Under the pieces are notes generated by a model that worked only from the letters and a program-made list of their open reading frames with translations, did not search any database and had not been told where the DNA came from. A DNA stretch of 64,000 bases from Leptolyngbya sp. BC1307 (GTDB taxonomy: Bacteria > Cyanobacteriota > Cyanobacteriia > Phormidesmidales > Phormidesmidaceae): assembly GCF_002286735.1 (NCBI RefSeq), contig NZ_NRTA01000011.1, forward strand, positions 62,001 to 126,000. The letters run 5' to 3'. The translations under genes and the position numbers were made by a program. Shown here one piece after another: positions 41,347 through 50,123 of this stretch; the stretch's first letter is position 1; the number at the start of each line of letters is the position of its first letter.

Positions 41347-44160
41347 CTAATTTGTTGAAATAATTGCAGTTCCAACCGGTTCTGCTGCCTCGTTTTCGAG
41401 CCAGTTGGACGGTACCGGCAGGGGTTCTGCTGCCTGTTCTGCTGCCTTTGGACAAATCGTGTCCATTGAGCGGCCAGCCCTGACAGCTTCCACGTAGTCT
41501 TTTGCAAACGCTGAGTACCCTGCAAACTTGTTGGAATGCTGAGCCAGCACTCGCTGTCTAGCACGCTGCTCTTTCTGGTTATTCGCAACAGCGGCCAGTA
41601 GCTCCGCTGAGGGATGGTGCGAGCAGGCCGTCAGCCGAGCATCGGCATCCACTAGCCAGTGAGAGCAAATCCTAGATGAGTCAATGCGGAAAGATTCATC
41701 CGTATTGGGCAATAGCAGCTTCGGATCGTAGCCGAACAGGTGCTCGTAGGAAGGTAGTGCATTGGCCTGAATAGCGCCGATAAAGCGGGTATTCAGGTTC
41801 TGTAGAATTTGGGAACCCGCTACGGAGTTAGCAATGGTGTCTGGGTCTTGACCGATAATCAGCGGGCGAATTCCCGACTTTGCACCGTTCGCGCAAACTT
41901 GGCCGATAATCTGCGCGATGCCGCTGTACTTGAACAAAATGGGGCTTTCATCAATTGCCAGTAGAGAATCCGTGACTTCCAGGGCACGGCGGAAGGCCAT
42001 GGACTGAGCTGAGAGGGCGAGCACCGCTGCCTCAATGTTGTCACCTACGTTCCGCAGCGCGAATATGGTGAGCTGAGCATTGGTGCGAATAGATGACGGT
42101 TTGGAGATAGCGCGACCGACCCGGCTCGACAGCCAGCCACGCAGTTCCAGAAGAATAGTTGAGATCGCATCTGTCACCAGATGAGAATCCAAACCTAAAT
42201 CCAGATTGGCCACCACCTCAACAAAATCAACTAGCGTCGGCATCTGTTGCCATTCAGCACTGCCAAAGCCCTGATCAAACGCCGCATCGTAACGAGCCAT
42301 AATTACCGGGTCGTTAAAGAATGCGGCTAGGGCTTGCCACAGCAGCGTATGCACCCGCTTGCCCATTTGATTTTCTATCTCAGCGCCCATCACCATCGTG
42401 TCTAGCGCCTTGACTAAGAATTCCTTGTAGTCGTCTAATCGCTCCTCTTGTTGTTTTTCAGGTAGATGCCGCAAGTCGGGTATTTGGAAGAGATTATTGG
42501 TTTCAGAACCGACATCGAAGTAAGCGCCTTTATCGCCAAAGAATTTGACCAGGTCTGTGTAGGTCGTAGTGCCGTCTGGCTTGGGATAATCCAGAGAGAT
42601 GACGTTCATGCCGTTGGCGATCGCCCACACAAATACCTCAGCCGCCAGCACCGATTTGCCGCTACGAGTCTCCCCGAAGATCAAAATCCCCCGATGCTTC
42701 CCGGCAAAATCTATCTGCACCGGCATATTGCCTTCGTGCGTGATCAGCTCGATGCCCTGACTATCAATCCGACGAGGACAGGCGAGCGGCATTAGCCCCG
42801 GCGCTTCGTTGGTCAGGTAAAGCTGCTTGCGCCCGTCTCCTAGCAGCCAATCTTTCACAATCGGCAGCGACCTGAGCCAGAGAGACCAGGCGACCTCTGT
42901 TTCTCGAATAAATGCCCCCTGATGAAAGGTATTAGCGAGCTTTTGACAGGCTTCTGAGAGACTCTCAGGGCTCTCCCGATGTATTAGCGCAATGACGCTC
43001 ACCCAGATAGGCAAAGCCCCCTGATAGATTTGTTCCTGCGCCTCCACACCTTGCCTCATTCGCATTTGCGAAGCCACGTCCACATCCTTCAGCAAATTAG
43101 CCCGAAAAGTCGCCGTCAGGTTCTGCTTGGTCAGTCGCTGAAGCGTAATCCGGGTCATCGTCCGATCCGCTGCTGCTAGCTCACAGACAAACTCGCAGTT
43201 AGAAAACTGCGCTAGCGCTTTCCACAGGAAATAAAGCTCATGCTCAGGTGAGGTAAAGCCCATCGGCTTCGACTCCAGAACGACTGCCCCAACAAACTGA
43301 TCTTTCACCTTCACCCATTGGCGATCTGCTTTGGGATGAGACGGTCGCCCGTTTTCGCCTCGAATCAAGACAGATGTGGCATGTAGCTCTTCTTTTATCT
43401 CCTCCTTGAAAGATAGCCCCTGTGGTGTTTCCATCAGGTTCAGGCATTGGGGAATCGGACGGGCCTGAGCATGGTTGAACTGCGTCTCCAGATATTCCCA
43501 AAGCTGATCAGCCCCCATAGGTGCAGCCTGTAGCCCCATTCGAGAATTTATCTGTTGTTCCCAATGCAGGTAGCCATCGGTAAAAGCAGCGTTCAGCAGT
43601 TGCAGGTATTGCTGTTTCTCCTTCTGGTCTTTCGTTCCTTTAAAGGTGTCATACCTATCGGCAAACCAGGCCAGCACCTTTTCAGTGTAATCCGCATGAG
43701 TGGTTTTCCCAGCCTCAACCGTGTGGCTAGCAAATATGTAGATTTGCTTAGGCTGGCGCAGTCCCTGCTCAGTCATTTCTCTCACCGATCGCTGTTGAGC
43801 CATCAGCAGGAACTGGGATTCTAAGCCAGTATTGCGCTGTACCAACGCCTCCAGCGCTTGCTGCCGGGGCAGATCCGCTGCAAAAGAACGGAGATGAATT
43901 CGCAGGCGATCGCCTGGACGAAATCCCTTCAACCCTTCCTCCAGATGACCCAATACAGTCTCGGCTTGCCCCTGTGCCAGCAATGTATGAATGCCCAGGG
44001 GCCGAAAGCCGAAAACAAAGGTAAACTGACCGCGTTTCTTCAGCAGATAAGCACCGACATCGCGTCCTCGCAAGGCCAGTCTGCAAATACATTCCAAATG
44101 AGATTCGTCTTCAAAGGGCTTGAAGGTGTAGCGCTGAGTGCCGAGACGTTGTTTACTCAT
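41347..44160 (-). CDS. VirB4/TraC-family conjugation ATPase
   Basis: Protein of 937 residues. The N-terminal part (about 1-450) is the membrane-proximal domain. The C-terminal ATPase has Walker A FGETRSGKSVLAAE at about 490 and Walker B SLLAIDESPILF at about 733. RPLIIGQDPDTIANSVAGSQ near 780 matches the conserved VirB4/TraC C-terminal segment. It powers pilus assembly and transport. It is the hallmark gene of the mating apparatus and follows the VirB3-like gene by 17 bases. Cyanobacterial conjugation systems are usually grouped as type MPF_C; this one probably belongs there. Confidence 0.92.
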   Translation of the reverse strand: MSKQRLGTQRYTFKPFEDESHLECICRLALRGRDVGAYLLKKRGQFTFVFGFRPLGIHTLLAQGQAETVLGHLEEGLKGFRPGDRLRIHLRSFAADLPRQQALEALVQRNTGLESQFLLMAQQRSVREMTEQGLRQPKQIYIFASHTVEAGKTTHADYTEKVLAWFADRYDTFKGTKDQKEKQQYLQLLNAAFTDGYLHWEQQINSRMGLQAAPMGADQLWEYLETQFNHAQARPIPQCLNLMETPQGLSFKEEIKEELHATSVLIRGENGRPSHPKADRQWVKVKDQFVGAVVLESKPMGFTSPEHELYFLWKALAQFSNCEFVCELAAADRTMTRITLQRLTKQNLTATFRANLLKDVDVASQMRMRQGVEAQEQIYQGALPIWVSVIALIHRESPESLSEACQKLANTFHQGAFIRETEVAWSLWLRSLPIVKDWLLGDGRKQLYLTNEAPGLMPLACPRRIDSQGIELITHEGNMPVQIDFAGKHRGILIFGETRSGKSVLAAEVFVWAIANGMNVISLDYPKPDGTTTYTDLVKFFGDKGAYFDVGSETNNLFQIPDLRHLPEKQQEERLDDYKEFLVKALDTMVMGAEIENQMGKRVHTLLWQALAAFFNDPVIMARYDAAFDQGFGSAEWQQMPTLVDFVEVVANLDLGLDSHLVTDAISTILLELRGWLSSRVGRAISKPSSIRTNAQLTIFALRNVGDNIEAAVLALSAQSMAFRRALEVTDSLLAIDESPILFKYSGIAQIIGQVCANGAKSGIRPLIIGQDPDTIANSVAGSQILQNLNTRFIGAIQANALPSYEHLFGYDPKLLLPNTDESFRIDSSRICSHWLVDADARLTACSHHPSAELLAAVANNQKEQRARQRVLAQHSNKFAGYSAFAKDYVEAVRAGRSMDTICPKAAEQAAEPLPVPSNWLENEAAEPVGTAIISTN

Positions 44161-44177
44161 GTTTACACACCTAAATT

Positions 44178-44483
44178 TCAGTCTGAGTAGCGACGATAGA
44201 GAACATAGCCGCGTGTCCAGTTCGGCACGGGCATTAACTTATTGGTGAAACGCCAGGTTTTCTCCCCAACGACAACCCACCAGGTGCAGATCATCCAGGT
44301 CGTGAATAGGAGAAATACTGCAAAGCCGAGTCCCAAGAGCACTTCTATAACAAAGTAGCTGCCAACTAATATGGCCATAGAAGGCGCTAGCAGATTAGTT
44401 GGAATTGGCCCCAGCGTGGGCTGAGCACCCAAGCTTTGATTGATAGGGCAAAACAGCCTTCGTTGGCCTGTCGTATTAGCCAT
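44178..44483 (-). CDS. VirB3-like small membrane protein
   Basis: Protein of 101 residues with two closely spaced hydrophobic segments (PSMAILVGSYFVIEVLL and LGFAVFLLFTTWMICTWWVVV, about residues 34-72) and a basic cytoplasmic C-terminus. VirB3/TrbD proteins have this size and topology and lie between the pilin and VirB4 genes, as here. Sequence motifs alone would not prove it. Confidence 0.65.
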   Translation of the reverse strand: MANTTGQRRLFCPINQSLGAQPTLGPIPTNLLAPSMAILVGSYFVIEVLLGLGFAVFLLFTTWMICTWWVVVGEKTWRFTNKLMPVPNWTRGYVLYRRYSD

Positions 44484-44487
44484 TGTT

Positions 44488-44979
44488 CTAAGTTCCTACA
44501 GTGCCGCCGAAAAATAGCTTGCTCATTCCCTCCACAATGACGACAGCGGCAATGACGATGAAAGCGTTCTGCATCAAAGGTTGCCACTGTTCGCCCCGCT
44601 GGGCTTGATACACCGCAAAGAAGATAAAGCCGACAGCAGTCACCCAAATCACGATGCGCAGCACACCAAACATAAAGGCAATGATGCTCGCATCGATATT
44701 GTTGCCAAAGATGGTTGTGACCTGACTCTCAACATTCTTGAAGAGCTGAGCTGACGCTGGAGCTGCATGACTGATAATGCCGAAGAATAGCAAAACGCCG
44801 AAGAACACCCCGATTGCCTTCCACCCACTGATACTTTGAGACGGGGAGCGGCAAAACGAAGACGGTTGATCAGCAACAGTAGCCAGCAGTCGTTTCAATA
44901 AAGCGCTCATTTGGTGCGCTAAAGCTGAGTATCGATCTTGACGGTGAGGTCGAGAAAGCACTCTCGATAAATTACTCAT
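44488..44979 (-). CDS. VirB2/TrbC-like conjugative pilin precursor
   Basis: Protein of 163 residues: a long basic leader (about 55 residues), a hydrophobic segment ending AAPASAQ as a likely signal peptidase site (about residue 76), then two membrane helices (IIAFMFGVLRIVIWVTAVGFIFF and AFIVIAAVVIVEGMSKLFF) separated by a short basic loop. Pilins of the VirB2/TrbC family have this layout. It is the first gene of the leftward secretion operon, with its promoter expected in 44980-45090. Confidence 0.78.
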   Translation of the reverse strand: MSNLSRVLSRPHRQDRYSALAHQMSALLKRLLATVADQPSSFCRSPSQSISGWKAIGVFFGVLLFFGIISHAAPASAQLFKNVESQVTTIFGNNIDASIIAFMFGVLRIVIWVTAVGFIFFAVYQAQRGEQWQPLMQNAFIVIAAVVIVEGMSKLFFGGTVGT

Positions 44980-45090
44980 GTTTCTACTCTCTTGAAGGGA
45001 TAAGACGAGAAGTAGGCAAATTGCCTGTTTGCTCTTTAGGAAGTCGCAATCGCGAATTCAAGACTTCCTGACTGGTCTGATTGCACCTAG

Positions 45091-45133
45091 ACTCTTAAGT
45101 AGTACTTATTAGATTTAAGTACTACTTAAGAGT
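45091..45133. promoter_or_regulatory. 17-bp perfect inverted repeat upstream of the transfer operon
   Basis: Arms 45091-45107 and 45117-45133 are perfect reverse complements, separated by 9 bases. They contain nested AGTACT palindromes. The site sits about 110 bases upstream of the pilin gene in the gap 44980-45450 (471 bases), which also serves the divergent gene at 45451. A dimeric repressor of transfer genes is the simplest reading; as RNA it would form a long hairpin. No other gene is seen in this gap, which is AT-rich between 45100 and 45400. Confidence 0.65.
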
Positions 45134-45450
45134 ATGTTTTAGCTTAAGAAATCTGAAGCCTTTCCTTATACTTTCTTAATAAAGTGGCAACTGGTACGGC
45201 TTCCCAATTCGCTGAAATCTTTTGAAGATATAGTTTCATATAACGAAGGCACTATCGAAAGGTTTCGTTATCCGTAAAACGCAGAAAAAATGAGCTGTAC
45301 TCCTGCGTAATACTATTCTTGAATAAATCTGAGCTAAAACCTACTTTTTAATAAATATATCTACCTGCTGATTTCCATAAAGGAACCTTGATGGATTATC
45401 GGACTCGGACACAGAAGAGATAGGATATCAGCAGGTTGCTTGTGCTCAAG

Positions 45451-45882
45451 ATGTCTGATTCCATTGCTGATACGCCTCAAAAAGCGAAGAAGGGTGAGTC
45501 CGCTGACAGCGGGTGCCGTCCTACCTTCTATATGAGCACTGAACTGTTAGCCGTGATTGACGCTCAGTGTGCTCAAGATGGCGGGAAGAAGCGATCGCCT
45601 TTTCTAGTCGAACTTATGGAGCTATTGCTCACTGGCCCTATTGGAAAGCAGCTTCGGGAAAATGCTGAGAAGAACCGACGGAGTCTGGCTCATGAGCTGG
45701 AAGCCAACCTTGTCCTATTTAATGACCATGTACCGACGGCTGAAATTGTCGAGCTTGCGGAAGCCAGTCAGCGCAATCCTGATCAGATGCTGGTAAGGCT
45801 AGTTTTGCTCGGGCTCAGGGTTTACAAAAATTCAATCGCGCGGATGGAATCGGAAATCGAAGGCAGCAGCGAACCGATTTAG
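45451..45882 (+). CDS. Putative DNA-binding regulator, ribbon-helix-helix-like
   Basis: Protein of 143 residues from ATG 45451 (MSDSIADTPQKAKKG); an upstream TTG adds five residues. The segment PTFYMSTELLAVIDAQCAQDGG followed by KRSPFLVELMELLL has the strand-helix-helix rhythm of ribbon-helix-helix proteins. A second helical half (HVPTAEIVELAEASQRNPDQM) may be a second unit or a dimerisation part. It is divergent from the secretion operon and adjacent to the 17-bp inverted repeat, so it is a good candidate for the transfer repressor. Function inferred. Confidence 0.55.
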   Translation: MSDSIADTPQKAKKGESADSGCRPTFYMSTELLAVIDAQCAQDGGKKRSPFLVELMELLLTGPIGKQLRENAEKNRRSLAHELEANLVLFNDHVPTAEIVELAEASQRNPDQMLVRLVLLGLRVYKNSIARMESEIEGSSEPI

Positions 45883-45947
45883 AAGAAATATTCTCAGTAG
45901 TGAATGAATATTTACGGATTCATTTTATACAGGTAGCAGATATCAAT

Positions 45948-45972
45948 GTAGGCGTAAGAAATTTATGCCTAC
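45948..45972. terminator. Hairpin after the putative regulator
   Basis: A 10-bp stem with one G-T pair (45948-45957 with 45963-45972) and a 5-base loop lies 65 bases after the stop of the regulator gene. It lacks a T tract, so termination is only possible. The rest of 45883-46126 shows no gene. Confidence 0.35.
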
Positions 45973-46126
45973 TGTTGCCGCCCCATCAACAGACGCTTGA
46001 CAAGACGAAATAAAGATGCAGGCAAGCTGTACTTCCCTCTCTTTAGCCTTGCTGACGCTTGTTGTAAGTGTCTGCTCAATTCGTTTTCCCGCTTGGCTGT
46101 TCGCTACTCAGCTCTTCTGGTGATGT

Positions 46127-46606
46127 ATGAATCGATACATGACTAAACGCTATATAGCCGTGTGCCGGACTGAAGCAGTGCGGTTAGCAGAGCTGGATGG
46201 CACCTTCCTGCATAACGTTAGATGCGATCCAGACGTAGCGCTATTGCACCGAACAGAATGGTGGGCCTGGTGGTCTGATGAACGCCTGACGACAGCGATT
46301 GGTCTGCCCGATAATTTGTGGCCTGAAACATTATCGCCAGACGCAGCGGAGCTGATCTTTCAGGTGTGGAGCAGCGGATTGAGCGCACCTCAATGCGGAT
46401 GGACTGTCCTGGCAAAAGTAAAAAGCATTGCGAGCAGAGAAATTATTTACACAAATAGCTTGGGCAATAACACTCCTATGTCCAGGTGGGAGAAGCTGAC
46501 ACTATTGTTTGAGCATGATGAGCGGGGTTTACTGTACTGCCATAGTTACCGTGATGGCGAAGCCTACAAATGCGACATCGTAACTAAACCTCACTCAGCC
46601 TTTTGA
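46127..46606 (+). CDS. Hypothetical protein
   Basis: Protein of 159 residues that I do not recognise. It is tryptophan-rich (TEWWAWWSDE, WPETLSP, GWTVLAK) with a mixed alpha/beta look and no signal or membrane segment. An in-frame ATG at 46139 is an alternative start. It converges on the small ribbon-helix-helix gene, and the two 3' ends overlap by 16 bases. The neighbourhood is a set of small accessory genes between the transfer and BREX regions. Confidence 0.5.
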   Translation: MNRYMTKRYIAVCRTEAVRLAELDGTFLHNVRCDPDVALLHRTEWWAWWSDERLTTAIGLPDNLWPETLSPDAAELIFQVWSSGLSAPQCGWTVLAKVKSIASREIIYTNSLGNNTPMSRWEKLTLLFEHDERGLLYCHSYRDGEAYKCDIVTKPHSAF

Positions 46607-46755
46607 TCAGGACGCTCTCTTGCGTTCAGAGCTTCCTTCAGGAGCATTTCCACAACGAATGTAAATGAGCGCTGCTCTTTATCGGCGATCGCCTGAATCG
46701 CTTCCCGCATAGAGTCAGGCAGGTAAATACTGGTCTGCCGCTTTTGTGTAGTCAT
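46591..46755 (-). CDS. Small ribbon-helix-helix (CopG-type) repressor
   Basis: Protein of 54 residues from ATG 46755. RQTSIYLPDSMREAIQAIA then EQRSFTFVVEMLLKEAL is a textbook ribbon-helix-helix: one basic strand and two helices. Such proteins act as plasmid copy-control, antitoxin or transfer regulators. A perfect palindrome about 75 bases upstream of its start is a natural operator. It has no toxin-like gene directly next to it on its strand. Confidence 0.75.
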   Translation of the reverse strand: MTTQKRQTSIYLPDSMREAIQAIADKEQRSFTFVVEMLLKEALNARERPDQKAE

Positions 46756-46825
46756 AGACCGCCTCAACTCGCTTCGAGGCAATTTTAAGCGAAGCGCTGC
46801 AACTAAAGGTAATCTAAATAAAAGC

Positions 46826-46846
46826 AGAGTACTCTAGAGTAGAGTA
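46826..46846. promoter_or_regulatory. AGAGTA repeat palindrome, candidate operator
   Basis: The palindromes AGAGTACTCT (46826-46835) and TACTCTAGAGTA (46830-46841) overlap, and a further AGAGTA follows. The cluster lies between the divergent ribbon-helix-helix gene (start 46755) and the gene at 46940, so it can control both. Ribbon-helix-helix dimers bind short repeated half-sites of this kind. Confidence 0.55.
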
Positions 46847-46939
46847 AAGTTAAATAAGCCAGATCGAACGGTTGCTTGCTGATATCAGCGCTGCAACTTT
46901 GACATCGGCTTCCTTTTGATTAGGAGCGGTCTTGGTGCT

Positions 46940-47539
46940 ATGTCGAATCCCTTTATTTCAAACAGCTCGCACAGAAGGCGCACCTGTCGCGCTGCTCAAC
47001 CGACTGCAATATCCCATTCTGGGCTCTATGAAGCGGGTTGTCAGCAAGCTCTGACTGACTTTGCGATCGCCGATTTGCTCCGTCGCATCAAAGCTCACTC
47101 TAATAAGGATGGGGTGGCACTTACCCAAGTAGAGACTGAAGCGATCGCAGCCATTCTGATTCAAGCTCTGGTTTCCTGCCTCGACAGCAATATTCTGACT
47201 ACCTATATAGACGCTATCCGTCACATGCCGCATGGAACTGCCACGCTTCTGAACAAGCTGCACCTTCCCCGTCCTGCGACCGACTTCCCTGCTGGCTTCC
47301 CTGATGTTGAATCGCCTCGCTTTTTGGATGGCGATCACCTCCGCTGGAAAACGAACGAGAAAGCTACCGATTGTGGAATCGTCATCGGCAGGTTCTACAG
47401 CTTTGCATCTCACTGCCGTTGCTGGCGATGGTGCTACCTGATCTGGCTTGATGCTGACTCACCGAGCAGCGCTTGGGTGAGAACCGATATTGCTTGGGAA
47501 GACGATCTTGAACCCTCTGAATCGGAGCTACGAGTATGA
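46940..47539 (+). CDS. Hypothetical protein, first of a two-gene unit
   Basis: Protein of 199 residues from ATG 46940 (MSNPFISNSSHRRRT); a start at 46916 would add 8 residues. The middle (DFAIADLLRRIKAHSNKDG, VETEAIAAILIQALVSCL) is helical, and the C-terminal half contains DGDHLRWKTNEKATDCGIVI and HCRCWRWCYLIWL, which look strand-rich. No family was recognised. Its stop overlaps the next start by four bases (ATGA), so it is coupled to the helix-turn-helix protein that follows. Confidence 0.55.
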   Translation: MSNPFISNSSHRRRTCRAAQPTAISHSGLYEAGCQQALTDFAIADLLRRIKAHSNKDGVALTQVETEAIAAILIQALVSCLDSNILTTYIDAIRHMPHGTATLLNKLHLPRPATDFPAGFPDVESPRFLDGDHLRWKTNEKATDCGIVIGRFYSFASHCRCWRWCYLIWLDADSPSSAWVRTDIAWEDDLEPSESELRV

Positions 47540-47838
47540 GCCCCCGTCCGCTGACCTCTCATGAGCAGGAGCTAATCAATCAGTACAGCTACTGTCAGCT
47601 TGGCATGACGCCGCAAGCTTTTTATGCGAAATGGCAGGTCAGTCAAGAAGAGATGGCGGCTATCTGTGATCGCTCTGTCTCTACCGTTCGCCGATGGTTC
47701 CACAAAGGCGGCAGCTATCGTCGCCCTAACCCAGTAGACATGCGCCATCTGGCCCTGATGGACTTTTTGCTCGACCACTTCGACGACATTCCAGCAGAGC
47801 TAAGGAACGCACTTTGCGCCAGCGATCAGAAAATCTGA
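47536..47838 (+). CDS. Helix-turn-helix DNA-binding protein
   Basis: Protein of 100 residues. The central part QVSQEEMAAICDRSVSTVRRWF is a helix-turn-helix of the type found in transcriptional regulators and replication or transposition adaptors. The flanks are YCQLGMTPQAFYAKW and RPNPVDMRHLALMDFLLDHF. It is co-translated with the preceding gene through an ATGA overlap. It stands about 400 bases upstream of the BREX genes on the same strand and could regulate them, though a small unknown gene intervenes. Confidence 0.7.
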   Translation: MSPRPLTSHEQELINQYSYCQLGMTPQAFYAKWQVSQEEMAAICDRSVSTVRRWFHKGGSYRRPNPVDMRHLALMDFLLDHFDDIPAELRNALCASDQKI

Positions 47839-47949
47839 CCCATACATATCTAAAAAAGTCAATATCACCACGCCCTGTTTTTGCAGATACCCGCTCGATA
47901 AGGTGGCTTCAGTCTTCTAAAAGCGACCATTTATTCAGAGGCAATCAGC

Positions 47950-48216
47950 ATGAATCAATCTCTACAGGACAACGATACGGCAACGACGGTTTATCAACAG
48001 AAACTACATCCGTGGTGCATCGTTCACCGCTTGGCGAAAATGCAGAACCGTACAGTAGCGCGGTTTCGTCACCGCAATGACGCAGATGATCACCTGCGAC
48101 TACTTCGCCAGCTCTCCCCATCGATGCGATACACTATCGTCTTTGACCTGGTTTTAAGACATGATGTCAAAGTGGATTTGCCTGTGTACACAAACATAGA
48201 TAGGCGGATGCCGTAA
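47950..48216 (+). CDS. Small hypothetical cyanobacterial protein
   Basis: Protein of 88 residues. HPWCIVHRLAKMQNRTVARF followed by RHRNDADDHLRLLRQLSPSM resembles small proteins I associate with cyanobacterial genomes that carry a conserved (H/Q)PWCIVR start and an RF-R-RxDAExHL segment; their function is unknown. It lies directly before brxE, 13 bases upstream, on the same strand. Confidence 0.6.
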   Translation: MNQSLQDNDTATTVYQQKLHPWCIVHRLAKMQNRTVARFRHRNDADDHLRLLRQLSPSMRYTIVFDLVLRHDVKVDLPVYTNIDRRMP

Positions 48217-48229
48217 ATAACTTGGAAGA

Positions 48230-48739
48230 ATGACCTGTAGGAGTATGGTGAAGTCGCCTATCAGTACATATGCTCATTTGAGAGTTTTGGTTGGTTTTTT
48301 GGGAGAGAAGACTCAGGCTAATTGGTGGCCAACATCGTTTTTCAGTTCGTCGAGTCGTTCGTTTTTGGAACCCGTTTTTTCCAGAAGCATTCGCCTTGCT
48401 CAGTATCATGGTGTGGTGGAATCGGCTCGATATCTGCACGATGGCTATCTTACTCAAGGACGGCTGGGCTTATTTCGGCTATCTGAGGAGATAGAGCAAG
48501 ACCTCCATCGGCTGATAAACCAGGATCCCGATCAGTGGTTTGCTGAGGTCGGTAGCCGTGAACAGGCGATCGCCGCTTTGAGCGAGATCGCAGATGGGAG
48601 CGGTGCGATCGCATCAGGGCCACAGTGTATTGGTACAAGAGCGCAGCTCCTGAGTCAGGATGGGCCGAAGCTGCTGGCGCGCTCTTATGCAAGTGCTTTT
48701 GAGCAAAATATTCAGTGTTTTCCTTACTTTGCAGATTGA
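48230..48739 (+). CDS. brxE: BREX protein BrxE
   Basis: Protein of 169 residues (ATG 48230; in-frame ATG 48245 and GTG 48248, the latter with AGGAG 5 bases upstream, are alternatives). The segment LRVLVGFLGEKTQANWWPTS followed by FSRSIRLAQYHGVVESAR and LFRLSEEIEQDLHRL matches my recollection of the BrxE family, named as part of type 6 BREX. Its role is not established. Its 3' end overlaps brxA by 25 bases, so the two are translationally coupled. In type 6 it precedes brxA exactly as here. Confidence 0.72.
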   Translation: MTCRSMVKSPISTYAHLRVLVGFLGEKTQANWWPTSFFSSSSRSFLEPVFSRSIRLAQYHGVVESARYLHDGYLTQGRLGLFRLSEEIEQDLHRLINQDPDQWFAEVGSREQAIAALSEIADGSGAIASGPQCIGTRAQLLSQDGPKLLARSYASAFEQNIQCFPYFAD

Positions 48740-49530
48740 CCTTGGGAAACGAATCGCTATATACCGCTAGGCTGCAAGCTGGTTTGGGACTCATTTCAGA
48801 GACCAAATCACTGCTCTTACTGTGGAAACCTGATATGACTGTACCTGAGCTGTATAGATCGGCGTTAGAGTCTGGTATGTTTCCGAGCGTGACTGCCCGC
48901 AGATTGCGAAATATTGTGGTGGAGTGCTTTGCTACTCGCTATCTGGTGGATGGTGCAGCGCCTGCTAAGCATCTTCAGAAGCTACTGCCGGGTCTGACTC
49001 GCAGCGACTTACAGCAGTTGCTATTGCTGTTTACCTGTCGAACCAATGCGATTTTGGCAGATTTTATCTATCAGATTTATTGGCCGCGTTACGAGGCGGG
49101 CGATCACAAAATCCACAACGAAACCGCTAGGGCTTTCATCGAGCAGGCTATTGACGATGGGAAAACGGTCAAGCGCTGGTCTGATAAAACAATTCGACGT
49201 ACTGCAAGCCATGTGACTGGCTGCTGTGCCGACTATGGCTTACTAGAGGATGGGCCTCGGCGTAAGCGCAAGTTTTTGCCTTTTCATATCACGGATCTAA
49301 TGACGGTATATCTCGCCTATGACCTACACCACCGAGGATTTAGCGATAAGGCACTGCTAAACCATCCTGACTGGGCTTTGTTTGGGCTGGACTGGGACGA
49401 GGTTTTAGCAGCGCTGAAGCGGTTAGCATTGGATGGCTGGTTTCTGCTACAGGCGGGCGGCGAGGTTGTACGGATTAGCTGGAAGTATCCCAATATGGAG
49501 GCAGTGTGTGATGTCCTCGCTGAAGGCTGA
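48715..49530 (+). CDS. brxA: BREX protein BrxA (DUF1819)
   Basis: Protein of about 271 residues in the DUF1819 family. YTARLQAGLGLISETKSLLLLW leads into helical DNA-binding-like repeats (MFPSVTARRLRNIVVECF) and a winged-helix-like C-terminus. BrxA binds DNA in characterised systems and is needed for defence. The frame begins at GTG 48715; TTG codons near 48736 are alternatives because homology starts shortly after. It overlaps brxE at the 5' end and brxB at the 3' end (by 20 bases). Confidence 0.88.
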   Translation: MFSLLCRLTLGNESLYTARLQAGLGLISETKSLLLLWKPDMTVPELYRSALESGMFPSVTARRLRNIVVECFATRYLVDGAAPAKHLQKLLPGLTRSDLQQLLLLFTCRTNAILADFIYQIYWPRYEAGDHKIHNETARAFIEQAIDDGKTVKRWSDKTIRRTASHVTGCCADYGLLEDGPRRKRKFLPFHITDLMTVYLAYDLHHRGFSDKALLNHPDWALFGLDWDEVLAALKRLALDGWFLLQAGGEVVRISWKYPNMEAVCDVLAEG

Positions 49531-50110
49531 CTTTGAAGACCTCAGGCAAAAGGTGCGCCGAGGGCGCGAGCTAGGGAACGCTAGCTTTGAGCCGGTTTAC
49601 TACCTGGTGTTCAATCCGAGTGACATTTTAAGTGTGAAGCGTCAGCTCGCTGCGTGGCAGGCCGCTTTGAAAAACGACGGCTGGGAGGTGCACATTTTTT
49701 CGATTGCTCAGGTCATTCAGGAAGTATTGCAGCAGGATAAGCGGCGAAAGCTATGGCTAATGGCCGACCGCAAAGCGCCGCATGACTGGACAAAGGCAAA
49801 TCAGTCGCTGGCGAATGCGCTGTCTAATGGTGAGGCTATTCGGGCAAGGTTAGAAACGCTATTAAGCGATTTGAATGATCGCAATGGTGATACGGACAAT
49901 GCCACCGCCAATGCCATCGTGCTGGTGACCGATTTGGAGGCGCTGCATCCTTATCTGCGTATCGGGTCGATTGAGAATCAGTTGCAGGGTCAGTTTAGAG
50001 TGCCTACTATATTTTTGTACCCTGGTGTGCGCACAGGCCAGACTCGGCTCAAGTTTTTGGGATTTTATCCTGAGGATGGCAATTACCGCTCGGTACATGT
50101 GGGTGGCTAG
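49511..50110 (+). CDS. brxB: BREX protein BrxB (DUF1788)
   Basis: Protein of 199 residues from ATG 49511 (MSSLKADFEDLRQKV), the standard length; the frame is open further upstream but inside brxA. The DUF1788 pattern is visible in YYLVFNPSDILSVKRQL, WEVHIFSIAQVIQEVL and the C-terminal FRVPTIFLYPG. BrxB is a small BREX component thought to form a complex with the other proteins. It ends 13 bases before brxC, which has an AAAGGA ribosome-binding site. Confidence 0.88.
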   Translation: MSSLKADFEDLRQKVRRGRELGNASFEPVYYLVFNPSDILSVKRQLAAWQAALKNDGWEVHIFSIAQVIQEVLQQDKRRKLWLMADRKAPHDWTKANQSLANALSNGEAIRARLETLLSDLNDRNGDTDNATANAIVLVTDLEALHPYLRIGSIENQLQGQFRVPTIFLYPGVRTGQTRLKFLGFYPEDGNYRSVHVGG

Positions 50111-50123
50111 AAAAGGATTTTTT

